In this document: piece by piece, positions 50,157 to 58,912 of the stretch | Layout of the letters: the number at the start of each line of letters is the position of its first letter | Numbering within the stretch: the first letter of the stretch is position 1 | NCBI RefSeq assembly: GCF_003264365.1 | Contig: NZ_PYAK01000035.1 | Span: 1 to 64,000 of the forward strand | Direction: 5' to 3' | Source of the DNA: Micromonospora noduli | Lineage (GTDB): Bacteria > Actinomycetota > Actinomycetes > Mycobacteriales > Micromonosporaceae | Length of the DNA: 64,000 nucleotides | Notes under the pieces: generated by a model | What the model was told of the DNA's origin: nothing | The model's input: only the letters and a program-made list of their open reading frames with translations | Database searches by the model: none | Program-made: the position numbers and the translations under genes

Positions 50157-51295
50157 CCGACCCCGAACTGTCCCCGGCCGCTCCGGGTGGCGGCACCGAG
50201 CCGGCGTCCGCGCCGGTCATTGTTCGCGCGCTGGTCGCGCGTGGGTCCGGCGCCGAGCTGCGGGTCGAGCGGGTACGCCTGCCAGCGCCCGGCCCCGGCG
50301 AGGTGCGGGTGACGATCCGGGCGGCCGGTGTCTGCCATTCCGACCTGTCCATGGTCAACGGCACCCTCGCCGCGAGGTTCCCACTGGTGCTCGGGCACGA
50401 GGCGACAGGCGTGGTGGCCGAGGTCGGGCCGGGCAGTCAGCTGACCGTCGGCACGCCGGTCGTGCTCAACTGGGCACCCGCCTGCCGGGCCTGCTGGTGG
50501 TGTCGGCGCGGCGAGCCGTGGCTCTGCGCCGACACCACGGCCCCGACAGTGCCGCGCGGCGAGACCGACGACGGGGTCCCGCTGCACCTGACCCTCGGTC
50601 TCGGCGCGCTCGCCGAGGCGGTCGTGGTACCCGAGCGTGCCGTCATCCCGATCCCCGCCGGGCTGCCGCCCGAGCAGGCCGCACTGCTCGGCTGTGCGGT
50701 GCTCACCGGCGTCGGCGCGGTCCGGAACACCGCCCGGGTGACACCCGGCGAGTCGGTCGCTGTCGTCGGGCTCGGTGGGGTCGGGCTCGCCGTGCTCAGC
50801 GCGGCCCGGCGGGCCGGTGCCACGACGATCCTGGCCATCGACGTCGCCGAGGCGAAACGGGACCTGGCGCTGGCCGCCGGGGCGACCGACTTCCTGCTCT
50901 CCGACGACCGGCTCTCCAAGGAGGTACGGGCGCGCACCGAGAGCCGGGGCGTCGACCACGCCTTCGAGTGCGTCGGTCGGGCCGCCACCATCCGCGCCGC
51001 CTGGCGGCTGACCCGGCGCGGGGGAGCGGTGACGGTGGTCGGCATGGGCGCCAAGGACGACATGGTCAGCCTGGGCGCGCTGGACATCTTCCACTCCGCG
51101 CGCACGCTGCGCTCCTCGGTGTACGGCTCGTCCGATCCGGACCGGGAGGTGCCGGTGCTGGCTGCCGAACTCGCCGACAGTGCACTGGATCTGGGTGTGC
51201 TGGTCAGCGGGACGGTTCCGTTGGACGAGGCGCCCGCGGCGTTCGACAGACTGGCGCGGGGCGAGGGCGCTCGCTGGGTGGTCACCCTGGACTGA
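50153..51295 (+). CDS. Zinc-dependent alcohol dehydrogenase (MDR family)
   Basis: The 380-residue enzyme shows the catalytic zinc ligands Cys in GVCHSDLSMVNG and His-Glu in GHEATGVV, the structural zinc cluster CRACWWCRRGEPWLC (four Cys), and the NAD-binding loop VVGLGGVGLAVLSAA near 205. This matches class III-like or mycothiol/alkanol MDR dehydrogenases. It oxidises an alcohol to the aldehyde used by the overlapping aldehyde dehydrogenase. The exact alcohol is unknown. It ends 20 bases from a convergent broken phosphotransferase gene. Confidence 0.93.
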   Translation: MTDPELSPAAPGGGTEPASAPVIVRALVARGSGAELRVERVRLPAPGPGEVRVTIRAAGVCHSDLSMVNGTLAARFPLVLGHEATGVVAEVGPGSQLTVGTPVVLNWAPACRACWWCRRGEPWLCADTTAPTVPRGETDDGVPLHLTLGLGALAEAVVVPERAVIPIPAGLPPEQAALLGCAVLTGVGAVRNTARVTPGESVAVVGLGGVGLAVLSAARRAGATTILAIDVAEAKRDLALAAGATDFLLSDDRLSKEVRARTESRGVDHAFECVGRAATIRAAWRLTRRGGAVTVVGMGAKDDMVSLGALDIFHSARTLRSSVYGSSDPDREVPVLAAELADSALDLGVLVSGTVPLDEAPAAFDRLARGEGARWVVTLD

Positions 51296-51315
51296 CGCTG
51301 GTCACAGCCGGGAAC

Positions 51316-51738
51316 TCAGCGCGTCGACGATCTCAGCACGTCGACTTCGCAGCCTGGTGCCCACGGGTCGAAGCCGTGCTCGACGAGCCAGCGGATCGCC
51401 AGCAGGCTTCGCAACGACCACCACGCGCGGATCACGTCGAGGTCGACGTCGGCGCGGTAACCGGCGAGGACGTCGCCGAGGTGCTCCTCGTGGCCGAGTG
51501 TCAAGGTGGCGAGGTCGAAGAGGGCGTCGCCCTGGCACGCCTCGGACCAGTCGAGTACGCCGGTGATCTGGTCACCGTCGACGAACACGTGGGTGATCTG
51601 TAGGTCGCCGTGCGTGAACACCGGGGTCCACGGCCGGAGCGCCGCCTCGGCGACCTGGCGGTTGCGCGTGACCAGGTCGGTGGGGAGGACGCCGTTGGCG
51701 ATGAGCCACTCGCACTCGGTGTCGAGCTGCGATGTCAA
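51316..51738 (-). pseudogene. Aminoglycoside phosphotransferase family protein, N-terminally truncated
   Basis: The 140-codon frame covers only the C-lobe of an APH-family kinase: the catalytic loop FTHGDLQITHVFVDGD near 43 and the metal-binding GVLDWSEA near 61, then a helical tail. The usual Asn in the HGDxxxxN loop reads His (QITHV). The N-lobe with the ATP-binding Lys, about 120-150 residues, is absent: upstream the frame runs into a short repeat-like segment (51765-51853) that does not look coding. I read it as a decayed gene. Confidence 0.65.
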
Positions 51739-51764
51739 CTCGTCGCAGTCCCAGCGATTTGTCG

Positions 51765-51853
51765 GGGGCGACTGGCGTGGTTGGCCAGGTGCCCTGGGTC
51801 GACCCGGGAAGGGCCAACCCTGGGCACCCGGGCAACGAGGCCGGGGCGACTGG
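51765..51853. repeat. Short element flanked by 11-bp direct repeats
   Basis: GGGGCGACTGG occurs at 51765-51775 and 51843-51853. Between them GGTTGGCC (51779-51786) can pair with GGCCAACC (51812-51819) and GGTGCCC (51788-51794) with GGGCACC (51822-51828), which are alternative stems. The layout could be a small insertion with target duplication next to the broken phosphotransferase. Confidence 0.45.
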
Positions 51854-52141
51854 TCAGAAGGGTGGGGCGTCCTCGCCCATCAGCGCCAGCACGACGCCGC
51901 CCTTGCCGCTCTTGAGGCCCTGGACGACGACCTTGCCGGTGCTGCCGTCGGGCAGTTCCAACGTGAAGGTCTTGCCGACCGCGTTCTTGGGGCCGTTGCC
52001 GGCGCTGTTGGCGGGTCGGAAGTCGCCTGCCCAGGGCGGAATCCCGCCCCTACGGGCCGGCTCGGCGAAGAGCGCGGCGGTGCCGGGGGTCCTGGTGCCG
52101 TCTGAGGAAAGGAGCACTGAGGCGCTGCGAAAGGTAGCCAT
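51854..52141 (-). CDS. Hypothetical small protein
   Basis: I do not recognise the family. The 95-residue product starts MATFRSASVLLSSDG at the ATG at 52141; a longer frame upstream looks non-coding. The C-terminal half reads KTFTLELPDGSTGKVVVQG and GGVVLALMGEDAPPF, alternating hydrophobic residues that suggest a small beta-sheet fold. No signal peptide or membrane helix is seen. There is no strong Shine-Dalgarno, so the call is weak. It is divergent from the second padR gene. Confidence 0.5.
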   Translation of the reverse strand: MATFRSASVLLSSDGTRTPGTAALFAEPARRGGIPPWAGDFRPANSAGNGPKNAVGKTFTLELPDGSTGKVVVQGLKSGKGGVVLALMGEDAPPF

Positions 52142-52243
52142 ATGCGCCAAGGCTAACCCGGACCATGCCGTTCGCGGCACCACAGCTGCCCGGAACGGCG
52201 ATTCGGTTGACCTCTCGTCCCGGGACGTTGCGCCGGGAGCGAT

Positions 52244-52275
52244 ACCTAGCAGTACTATGCATCGTACCTCTAGGT
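52244..52275. promoter_or_regulatory. PadR operator candidate before the second padR-HAAS operon
   Basis: ACCTAGCAGTAC (52244-52255) and GTACCTCTAGGT (52264-52275) are inverted repeats with 10 of 12 matching positions and an 8-base centre, ending 17 bases before the padR ATG. The local sequence is richer in A and T than its surroundings. Confidence 0.6.
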
Positions 52276-52292
52276 TTCGGAGTGGGGGTTTC

Positions 52293-52658
52293 ATGAAGGT
52301 CGCCAAGGATCTGGTCGCCGCCTCGGCGACGCCGATGGTGCTCGGCATCCTGGCGGAGGGCGAGAGCTACGGCTACGCCATCCTCCGGCGGATCAACGAG
52401 CTGTCCGGGGGTGAGCTGGACTGGACCGAAGGGCTGCTCTACCCGTTGCTGCACCGGCTCGAGCGCCTCGGTCACCTGGAGTCGAGCTGGCAGGCGGTCG
52501 CCGGCGAGCGGAAGCGCAAGTACTACCGCATCACCGACCGGGGTCTGGCCGAGCTGGCCGAACAGCGCCGACAGTGGGACACGGTGGTGGGTGCGCTCAA
52601 GGAGATCTGGCACGACCGCGCGCCGCTGACGGTGCACCCGTTGGAGGGCCTGGCATGA
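52293..52658 (+). CDS. PadR-family transcriptional regulator
   Basis: The 121-residue PadR protein has the winged-helix core YGYAILRRINELSGG and EGLLYPLLHRLERLGHLES and the wing KRKYYRITDRGL, plus a C-terminal helix. The ATG at 52293 starts the family domain at residue 5 and follows a GGGGG stretch; the longer open frame upstream is not coding. It overlaps the HAAS gene (ATGA). The palindrome just upstream is its likely operator. Confidence 0.93.
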   Translation: MKVAKDLVAASATPMVLGILAEGESYGYAILRRINELSGGELDWTEGLLYPLLHRLERLGHLESSWQAVAGERKRKYYRITDRGLAELAEQRRQWDTVVGALKEIWHDRAPLTVHPLEGLA

Positions 52659-54031
52659 CGGCGCACGAGGGGCCGCAGGAGCTTGAAGCGCAGTTCGAGC
52701 AGTGGCGCCAGTACGTGCTGCGCCGCCGGGAGCTGCAAGCGGTGGACGCCGACGAACTGGAAGACCACCTTCGTGGCTCCGTTGACGAGCTCGTCGCTGC
52801 TGGCCTGAGCCCGGACGAGGCGTTCCTGGTCGCTGTGAAACGAATGGGCAGCCTCGACGACCTCTCCCGCGAGTTCGCCCGGGAACACTCCGAACGGTTG
52901 TGGAAGCAGTTGGTGCTGACCGGCGACTCCGGCAGCCCGGTCGGCGGCACCCGCTCCCGCCGGGACCTGTGGGTCATGCTCGGCTGTGCGGCGGGTGCTG
53001 TGGTGTCCGTCAAGGTGCCGGCGCTGTTCGGGCTGAGCTTCGCCGACGACGGCTCGTTCTACGCGCGGAACTTCACACTGTTCGCGCTGCCCTGGCTGGC
53101 GGCGTACCTGGCCTGGCGCCGGGGGGCCCGACGGACGGTGATCGCGGCACTGGCGGTGCTCTTCGTTCTCGGCGCCGTGGCGGCTAACGCCTACCCTCTG
53201 GCGGACGATTCACAGTCCGTTGTCGTCACCAGCGTCCACCTGCCCATCGCCCTATGGCTGGTGGTCGGCCTGGCCTATGTCGCCGACGACTGGCGCTCCT
53301 CCCGTCGACGCATGGACTTCATCCGGTTCACCGGTGAGTGGTTCATCTACCTGGTGCTGATGGCCCTCGGTGGCGGCGTGCTCTCCGCGTTCCTGTTCAA
53401 CACCTTCGCGGCCATCGGGATCGTCCCGGAGGCGTTCATCTCGCAGTGGCTGCTGCCCGGTGGCGCCGCGGCCGCGGTCGTGGTGGCCGGGTGGCTCGTC
53501 GAGGCCAAGCAGAGTGTCGTCGAGAACATCGCGCCGGTCCTCACCCGGCTGTTCACCCCGCTCTTCACGGCCGCCCTGCTCGCCTTCCTCGTCGCTGTCG
53601 TCTGGACCAGCCACGGCATCGACGTCGAGCGGGAGGCGCTGCTCCTCTTCGACCTCCTGCTGGTCGTGGTGCTGGGGTTGCTGCTCTACTCACTCTCGGC
53701 CCGTGACCCGCTGGCCCCGCCCGGCCCGTTCGACAAGCTCCAACTCGCGCTCGTGGTCAGTGCGTTGGCCATCGACGTGCTGGTGCTGCTGGAGATCACC
53801 GGGCGCATCACCGACGAGTACGGCGGTACGCCGAACCGGGCGGCCGCGCTCGGCGAGAACGTGATTCTGCTGGTCAACCTCGCGTGGTCGGCGTGGCTGC
53901 TGCTGTCCTTCATCCGTCGGCGCACGCCGTTCGCGGCGCTCGAACGGTGGCAGACCGGCTACCTGCCGGTGTACGCGGCGTGGGCCTGGATCGTGGTCCT
54001 CGTCTTCCCGCCGCTGTTCAGCTTCGCCTAG
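52655..54031 (+). CDS. HAAS-domain multi-pass membrane protein
   Basis: The 458-residue protein starts with a HAAS-type cytoplasmic region (about 8-85: QWRQYVLRRRELQAVDADELEDHL in part, then GLSPDEAFLVAVKRMG) and continues with about ten membrane helices. It is the second such protein in the window next to its own padR, but its membrane part is longer and different from that at 23955-24902. Function is unknown; coupling with PadR through the ATGA overlap suggests a joint role in membrane stress or transport. Confidence 0.8.
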   Translation: MTAHEGPQELEAQFEQWRQYVLRRRELQAVDADELEDHLRGSVDELVAAGLSPDEAFLVAVKRMGSLDDLSREFAREHSERLWKQLVLTGDSGSPVGGTRSRRDLWVMLGCAAGAVVSVKVPALFGLSFADDGSFYARNFTLFALPWLAAYLAWRRGARRTVIAALAVLFVLGAVAANAYPLADDSQSVVVTSVHLPIALWLVVGLAYVADDWRSSRRRMDFIRFTGEWFIYLVLMALGGGVLSAFLFNTFAAIGIVPEAFISQWLLPGGAAAAVVVAGWLVEAKQSVVENIAPVLTRLFTPLFTAALLAFLVAVVWTSHGIDVEREALLLFDLLLVVVLGLLLYSLSARDPLAPPGPFDKLQLALVVSALAIDVLVLLEITGRITDEYGGTPNRAAALGENVILLVNLAWSAWLLLSFIRRRTPFAALERWQTGYLPVYAAWAWIVVLVFPPLFSFA

Positions 54032-54095
54032 ACGAGTGATTCCTCACGGCCTCCACCGTGGGCCCGGCTGACCCGCCATGTCGATCTGCCGGGGA

Positions 54096-54139
54096 GCGGT
54101 ATACCTCAGAGGTATAAATATGCCTCTGAGGTATACCGC
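54096..54139. repeat. Two-box palindrome (15 + AAAT + 15), copy B, with longer arms
   Basis: Arms 54096-54116 and 54119-54139 match at 20 of 21 positions. The core holds ATACCTCAGAGGTAT (54101-54115), AAAT, and ATGCCTCTGAGGTAT (54120-54134); each 15-mer is itself close to a palindrome. It has the same layout as the element at 35759-35792 and lies between two convergent genes. Confidence 0.85.
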
Positions 54140-54197
54140 TTGGTGCCGTATCCGCCCCGGCGAAGGTGACCGATGGTGATCGTCCTGGGATTGCGGG

Positions 54198-55055
54198 TCA
54201 CTTGCCGGTGACGATGCCCGGGTTGATGCAGAGCCCCGGGTTCGCGCCGTTCTTCTCCGCGATCTCCAGACAACGGGTCACCTTGTCGACTTTGGCGTTG
54301 GTCTCGGTGATCTGCTTGGAGATCTCGGCGTTCTTGCGGTCCTGCTCCAGGTTGCGGGTCTGCGCCAGCTTGTCCTGGAACGCCTTGATGTTGCCCTCGG
54401 TCTTGTCGTCGTGGTTCACCCGGGTGATGGTCACCGAGAGGATGTCCACGTCGGTGGCGAGGCGGGCCTCCGCGCTGGTCTTGATGTTCGCGGCGAACGG
54501 CTTCAGGTCGACGTTGAGGTCGCCGGTCTGGGCGTCGATCTTCTCCAGCGGGTTGTACGCGGCGAAGGCGTCGTTGACCGCGCTGTCGAGCTGCACACCC
54601 ACCCGCTGACCCCGGAAGCTGCCGAAGTCGCCCTTGTAGTCCATGAACTGCTTCGGCGCGTTCTCCGGCTTGACCTGCCATTCGACGAGCACCTCGACGC
54701 AGGCGTCGGCGAGGGTGCCGGTGCGCACACGTACGCAGTTGTTGCCGCCGATGTGGTCGTACTTCTGGCGGCCCGCGTCCCACTCGCCGACCTTCTGCCA
54801 GGGGGCCACCCACTTCAGGCCAGAGCCGGTCACCTCACCGGTGGGCTTGCCGAAGCTGGTGACGATGCCGACCGAGCGGATGGGCACCGAGTGGGCGCTG
54901 GAGGCGACGCCGACCACCAGCGTGAGGGCGAGAAAGCCGAGCGCCGCGAGGGCGGCCATCCGCTTGAGCGACCGTGCGGGAGCGACGAGAGCGACGACGG
55001 CGCTGACCGCCAGGGCGACGGCGAAGACGATCGCCATGGTGAAGCCGACGGGCAT
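54198..55055 (-). CDS. SPFH/Band 7 (prohibitin-like) membrane protein
   Basis: The 285-residue protein has one or two N-terminal membrane helices (about 5-50) and an SPFH domain (about 58-200: SVGIVTSFGKPTGEVTGSGLKWVAPWQ in part, then VEWQVKPENAPKQFM), followed by a coiled-coil-prone segment (about 205-255, QDKLAQTRNLEQDRKNAE) and a short tail with two Cys. SPFH proteins form large rings that organise membrane domains and protect proteases or transporters. No NfeD partner is beside it. It is convergent with the HAAS gene. Confidence 0.85.
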   Translation of the reverse strand: MPVGFTMAIVFAVALAVSAVVALVAPARSLKRMAALAALGFLALTLVVGVASSAHSVPIRSVGIVTSFGKPTGEVTGSGLKWVAPWQKVGEWDAGRQKYDHIGGNNCVRVRTGTLADACVEVLVEWQVKPENAPKQFMDYKGDFGSFRGQRVGVQLDSAVNDAFAAYNPLEKIDAQTGDLNVDLKPFAANIKTSAEARLATDVDILSVTITRVNHDDKTEGNIKAFQDKLAQTRNLEQDRKNAEISKQITETNAKVDKVTRCLEIAEKNGANPGLCINPGIVTGK

Positions 55056-55225
55056 GGGGTGGGGACCTTCCGATGGGCTGTGTGGATCATCAACCTAGGG
55101 GGTCTGGTCAAGTCGACGGCGCGGGGAGTGGAGTTCGCGCACGCCAAACGTGGGTCGAATATGGAGCTCATCGACATGGTTCGACTCCGGCGGACCGCCG
55201 TAGGTTTCGTCCACGCGACGGGCCT

Positions 55226-55239
55226 GTGACCACGGTCAC
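55226..55239. promoter_or_regulatory. Inverted repeat before the liv operon
   Basis: GTGACC (55226-55231), AC, and GGTCAC (55234-55239) form a perfect inverted repeat 39 bases before the first gene of the branched-chain amino acid operon. It could be an operator; no regulator gene is beside it. I see nothing else in the 222-base gap. Confidence 0.4.
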
Positions 55240-55277
55240 CGAACCGACCGTCGCCGCGACGTGCGGAGGATGAGGCG

Positions 55278-56039
55278 ATGGCCGGGCAAGCGCTCCTGTC
55301 GGCCCGTGGGCTGACCCGCGACTTCCGGGGCTTCCGGGCGGTCGACGACGTCGACCTCGACGTGGCGTCGGACAGCGTGCACGCGCTGGTCGGCCCGAAC
55401 GGCGCGGGCAAGACCACCCTGTTCAACCTGCTCACCGGCTTCCTGCGACCCAGTGGTGGCCGGATCGAACTGGCCGGACGGGACGTCACCGGGCTGCCCC
55501 CCGAGCAGGTGGCCCGGCTCGGTGTGGCCCGCTCGTTCCAGATCACCAGTCTCTTTCCCCAACTGTCCGCGCGCGAACACGTCGCGCTGGCGTTGCAGTC
55601 GCCCAGCGGGCTGGGCTGGCGGTTCTGGCGGTCGGCGAAGCTGATGGGCCGCTACACCGAACGGGCCGACGAACTGCTGGCCATGGTGGGGTTGGCCGAG
55701 CTGGCGGACGCCCCCTCGGCGTCCCTGGCGTACGGCCGGAAACGCGCCCTGGAGCTGGCCATCGCCCTGGCACTGGACCCGAAGGTGCTGCTGCTCGACG
55801 AGCCGACCGCGGGCATGGGCCTGGAGGACGTCGACCGCACCGTCGAGCTGATCGGTCGGGTCCGTCAGGGCCGGACCGTGGTGATGGTCGAGCACAACAT
55901 GAGCGTGGTCGGCCGTCTCGCCGACACCGTCACCGTGCTCCAGGCCGGCAAGGTCCTCGTCGAGGGTCCATACGAGCAGGTCCGCGCCGACGAGCGCGTG
56001 ATCACCGCCTACCTGGGAGCCGCCGATGCTGCGCATTGA
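55278..56039 (+). CDS. livG: Branched-chain amino acid ABC transporter ATPase (LivG type)
   Basis: The 253-residue ATPase has Walker A GPNGAGKTT near 40, the signature region LAYGRKRALELAIAL near 150 (LivG-type LSYGxQR), Walker B VLLLDEPTAGMG near 168 and switch His in VEHNM near 203. LivG powers uptake of leucine, isoleucine, valine or related amides together with LivF. GAGG precedes the ATG. The next ATPase gene overlaps its end by 14 bases, so the two are translated together. Confidence 0.93.
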   Translation: MAGQALLSARGLTRDFRGFRAVDDVDLDVASDSVHALVGPNGAGKTTLFNLLTGFLRPSGGRIELAGRDVTGLPPEQVARLGVARSFQITSLFPQLSAREHVALALQSPSGLGWRFWRSAKLMGRYTERADELLAMVGLAELADAPSASLAYGRKRALELAIALALDPKVLLLDEPTAGMGLEDVDRTVELIGRVRQGRTVVMVEHNMSVVGRLADTVTVLQAGKVLVEGPYEQVRADERVITAYLGAADAAH

Positions 56040-56718
56040 GAACCTGTCCGCCTTCTACGGCGAGGCGCAGGTGTTGCGCGACGTCAGCCTTGAGGTTTCC
56101 GCCGGCGAGGTGGTCACCCTGGTCGGCCGCAACGGCGCCGGCAAGTCCACCCTGCTGCGCTGCGTGATGGGGCTGCACCCCGGTCAGCGCGGCACTGTGG
56201 AGCTGGACGGGCGGGACATCACCAGGTTGCCGGCGCACAAGCGGGCCCGCCTGGGGCTGGGCTGGGTGCCCGACGACCGGGGCAGCTACGCCACGTTGAC
56301 AGTCACCGAGAACCTCACGCTGCCACCCACTGTCGGCCCCGACCCGTGGTCGCTGGAGCGGGTGTACGAGGCGTTCCCGGCCCTGTACACCCGACGGGAC
56401 TCGGCGGCCACCATGCTCTCCGGCGGCGAGCAGCAGATGCTCGCGCTGGCCCGGGTGCTGCGGATGGGCGCCCGGCTGCTGCTCTGCGACGAGCCCACCG
56501 AAGGGCTGTCGCCACTGCTGGTGCAGCAGGTCGGCGACCTGCTGCGCGAGGCCAAACGGCACGGGGTGACAGTGCTGCTGGTCGAACAGAACCTGCACTT
56601 CGCCACCGGTGTCGCCGACCGGCACTACCTGCTGGCCGAGGGCCGGGTCGCCGAGGCGATGGACAACTCCGAGGTGCGTTCGCGCGAACGCGAACTGCTC
56701 GCGTACCTCGGGATCTGA
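56026..56718 (+). CDS. livF: Branched-chain amino acid ABC transporter ATPase (LivF type)
   Basis: The 230-residue ATPase has Walker A GRNGAGKST near 37, the signature LSGGEQQMLALARVL near 131, Walker B LLLCDEPTEGLSP near 154 and switch His-free VEQNLHF near 190, a LivF feature. GRAEAMDNSE-like ending is normal. It overlaps livG and is followed by the binding-protein gene 51 bases later. The order livG-livF-livK-livH-livM, with ATPases first, is unusual but complete. Confidence 0.93.
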   Translation: MLRIENLSAFYGEAQVLRDVSLEVSAGEVVTLVGRNGAGKSTLLRCVMGLHPGQRGTVELDGRDITRLPAHKRARLGLGWVPDDRGSYATLTVTENLTLPPTVGPDPWSLERVYEAFPALYTRRDSAATMLSGGEQQMLALARVLRMGARLLLCDEPTEGLSPLLVQQVGDLLREAKRHGVTVLLVEQNLHFATGVADRHYLLAEGRVAEAMDNSEVRSRERELLAYLGI

Positions 56719-56769
56719 ATTTTCTCAACGACGACCCGCGCGACGCCGCGCGGAATGGATGGAGTGGGC

Positions 56770-58020
56770 ATGCGCAGGACGATGGGTGTGGCCGCGGCGT
56801 CGGCCGTGGTGGTGCTGGCCGCCGGATGCGGTGGCGGTGGTCCCCAGTCGAGTGGCGACCAGAAGCTGACCGGCGACAAGATCGTGCTGGGCGTGCTCAA
56901 CGACCAGTCCGGGGCGTACTCGGAGTTGTCCGGAAAGAACTCGGTGGCTGCGGTGGAGATGGCCATCGCCGACTTCACAGCGAAGTACGGCGACAAGGCG
57001 GTGACCACTGACATCACAGTGGAGACGGCCGACCACCAGAACAAGCCGGACGTGGCCAACTCCAAGGCCCAGGAGATGTACGACCGCAAGGGCGTCGACC
57101 TGATCCTGGACGTGCCCACCTCGTCGGCCGCGTTGAAGGTCGCCGACGTGGCGAAGGAGAAGAAGAAGCTCTACTTCAACATCGGGGCGGCGACCACCGA
57201 CCTGACCGGCAAGAGCTGCAACAAGTACACCTTCCACTACGCGTACGACACGTACATGCTGGCCAACGGCACCGGAAAGACCACCACCGAGCAGATCGGC
57301 AAGAACTGGTACATCCTCTATCCGAACTACGCCTTCGGTCAGGACATGGAGAAGAGCTTCTCCACAGCGATCACGGCGGCCGGCGGCACTGTCGTCGGCA
57401 AGGACGGGGCGCCGTTCCCGAACACCAGCGGTGACTTCTCCACCTTCCTGCTCAAGGCGCCGAACCTGAACCCGAAGCCGGACGTGCTGGGCACCATGCA
57501 GGCCGGCGCGGAGCTGGTCAACGTGGTGAAGCAGTACAACGAGTTCAAGCTGCGGGACAAGGGCGTCGGCCTGGCGGTGGGGCTGATGTTCCTCACCGAC
57601 ATCCACTCGCTCACCCCGGCCGCGCTGGCCGGCACCACGTACACCGACGCCTGGTACTGGAACTTCGACGCGAAGAACCGGGAGTTCGCCGACCGCTTCC
57701 AGCAGAAGGCCGGCACCCGGCCGACCTTCGCGCACGCCGCCAACTACTCCGCGGCGTTGCAGTACCTGGAGGCGGTGCAGGCCGCCGGCACCGATGACGC
57801 GGACGCCGTGGTCAAGGGCCTGGAGGGCAAGACGGTCGAGGACGTCTTCCTGCGCAACGGGAAGATCCGCGCCGAGGACCACCGGGTGGTGCACGACGCG
57901 TACCTGGCCCAGGTGAAGCCGCAGTCCGAGGTCGCCGAGCCGTGGGACTACGTGAAGGTGCTCAAGACGATCCCCGCCGCGGAGGCGTTCCGCGCGCCCT
58001 CCGCGGACTGCAAGCTGTGA
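56770..58020 (+). CDS. livK: Branched-chain amino acid ABC transporter substrate-binding lipoprotein
   Basis: The 416-residue protein has a lipoprotein signal with lipobox LAAGC near residue 20 and a Leu/Ile/Val-binding protein fold (periplasmic-binding-protein type I). ILGVLNDQSGAYSELSGKN near 38 (in part) is the usual first strand and ligand loop. ATG at 56770 is preceded by GGAG at 7 bases; an ATG 15 bases upstream has none. Relatives of this type often bind amides or short-chain acids rather than amino acids, so the substrate is open. Confidence 0.9.
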   Translation: MRRTMGVAAASAVVVLAAGCGGGGPQSSGDQKLTGDKIVLGVLNDQSGAYSELSGKNSVAAVEMAIADFTAKYGDKAVTTDITVETADHQNKPDVANSKAQEMYDRKGVDLILDVPTSSAALKVADVAKEKKKLYFNIGAATTDLTGKSCNKYTFHYAYDTYMLANGTGKTTTEQIGKNWYILYPNYAFGQDMEKSFSTAITAAGGTVVGKDGAPFPNTSGDFSTFLLKAPNLNPKPDVLGTMQAGAELVNVVKQYNEFKLRDKGVGLAVGLMFLTDIHSLTPAALAGTTYTDAWYWNFDAKNREFADRFQQKAGTRPTFAHAANYSAALQYLEAVQAAGTDDADAVVKGLEGKTVEDVFLRNGKIRAEDHRVVHDAYLAQVKPQSEVAEPWDYVKVLKTIPAAEAFRAPSADCKL

Positions 58021-58030
58021 GCGGCTCGCT

Positions 58031-58912
58031 GTGAGCGGATTCGCGCAGAACACGTTCAACGGGTTGGTGAGTGGGGCGTTCTACGCCCTGCTCGCCCTCG
58101 GGCTCGCTGTCATCTTCGGCATGCTGCGGGTCGTCAACTTCGCCCACGGCGCGTTCTACATGCTCGGCGCGTTCGGGGCGTACGTGCTGCTCAGCGAGGC
58201 CGGCGTGCCGTTCTGGGCCGCCCTGGTGATCATGCCGGTGGGGCTGGGTCTGCTCGGCATGGCGCTGGAACGCGCGGTGATCCACCGACTGACCAAACTG
58301 GACCCGCTCTACAACTTCCTGCTCACCTTCGGTCTGACGCTGATCCTTCAGGACCTGGTGAAACTGCGCTACGGCGTGCAGTCCAGCCCGTACGAGACAC
58401 CGTCGCTGTTGAGCGGGTCGGTCGACTTCGGGCTGTTCGACTTCCCGACGTACCGGGTGTTCATCCTCGGCTTCGCGGTGCTGCTCTGCGTCGCGGTGTG
58501 GTGGGTGCTGACCCGGACCCGGATCGGCATGGTGGTCCGTGCGGCCACCGAGCGGCCGGACCTGACCCGTGCGTTCGGCATCGACGTCGGACGGTGGGTG
58601 ACCCCGGTGTTCGGCTTCGGCATCGGGCTGGCCGGCCTCGCCGGTGTGCTGGCCGCGCCGATGCGCGCGGTCAACCCGCTGATGGGCGCCGACCTGATCA
58701 TCGTGGTGTTCGCCGTGGTGGTGATCGGCGGGCTGGGCTCGATCTTCGGGTCGGTCGCCGCAGGCTTCGGCATTGGACTCGTGCAGGCGTGGGGTGAGGC
58801 GTACCTCTCCAACTTCCCGCTCGTCTCGCAGACGATCGTCTTCGTGGTGATGGCCGGCGTGCTGCTCTGGCGCCCGGCCGGCCTGTTCGGTCGGGAGGAG
58901 GCCCCCGCATGA
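58031..58912 (+). CDS. livH: Branched-chain amino acid ABC transporter permease (LivH type)
   Basis: The 293-residue membrane protein has about eight helices and the LivH hallmarks FYALLALGLAVIFGMLRVVNFAHGAFYMLG (in part, near 16-45), GMVVRAATERPDLTRAFGID near 175 (in part; the EAA-like cytoplasmic loop) and GGLGSIFGSVAAGFGIG near 235. GTG at 58031 is 10 bases after the livK stop. It overlaps livM (ATGA). Confidence 0.94.
   Translation: MSGFAQNTFNGLVSGAFYALLALGLAVIFGMLRVVNFAHGAFYMLGAFGAYVLLSEAGVPFWAALVIMPVGLGLLGMALERAVIHRLTKLDPLYNFLLTFGLTLILQDLVKLRYGVQSSPYETPSLLSGSVDFGLFDFPTYRVFILGFAVLLCVAVWWVLTRTRIGMVVRAATERPDLTRAFGIDVGRWVTPVFGFGIGLAGLAGVLAAPMRAVNPLMGADLIIVVFAVVVIGGLGSIFGSVAAGFGIGLVQAWGEAYLSNFPLVSQTIVFVVMAGVLLWRPAGLFGREEAPA

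Noticed and set aside
51316..55055. Genomic island between the alcohol dehydrogenase and the liv operon
   Set aside because: There is a broken gene and palindromes but no integrase, transposase, tRNA or clear change of base composition beyond the short AT-rich sites.
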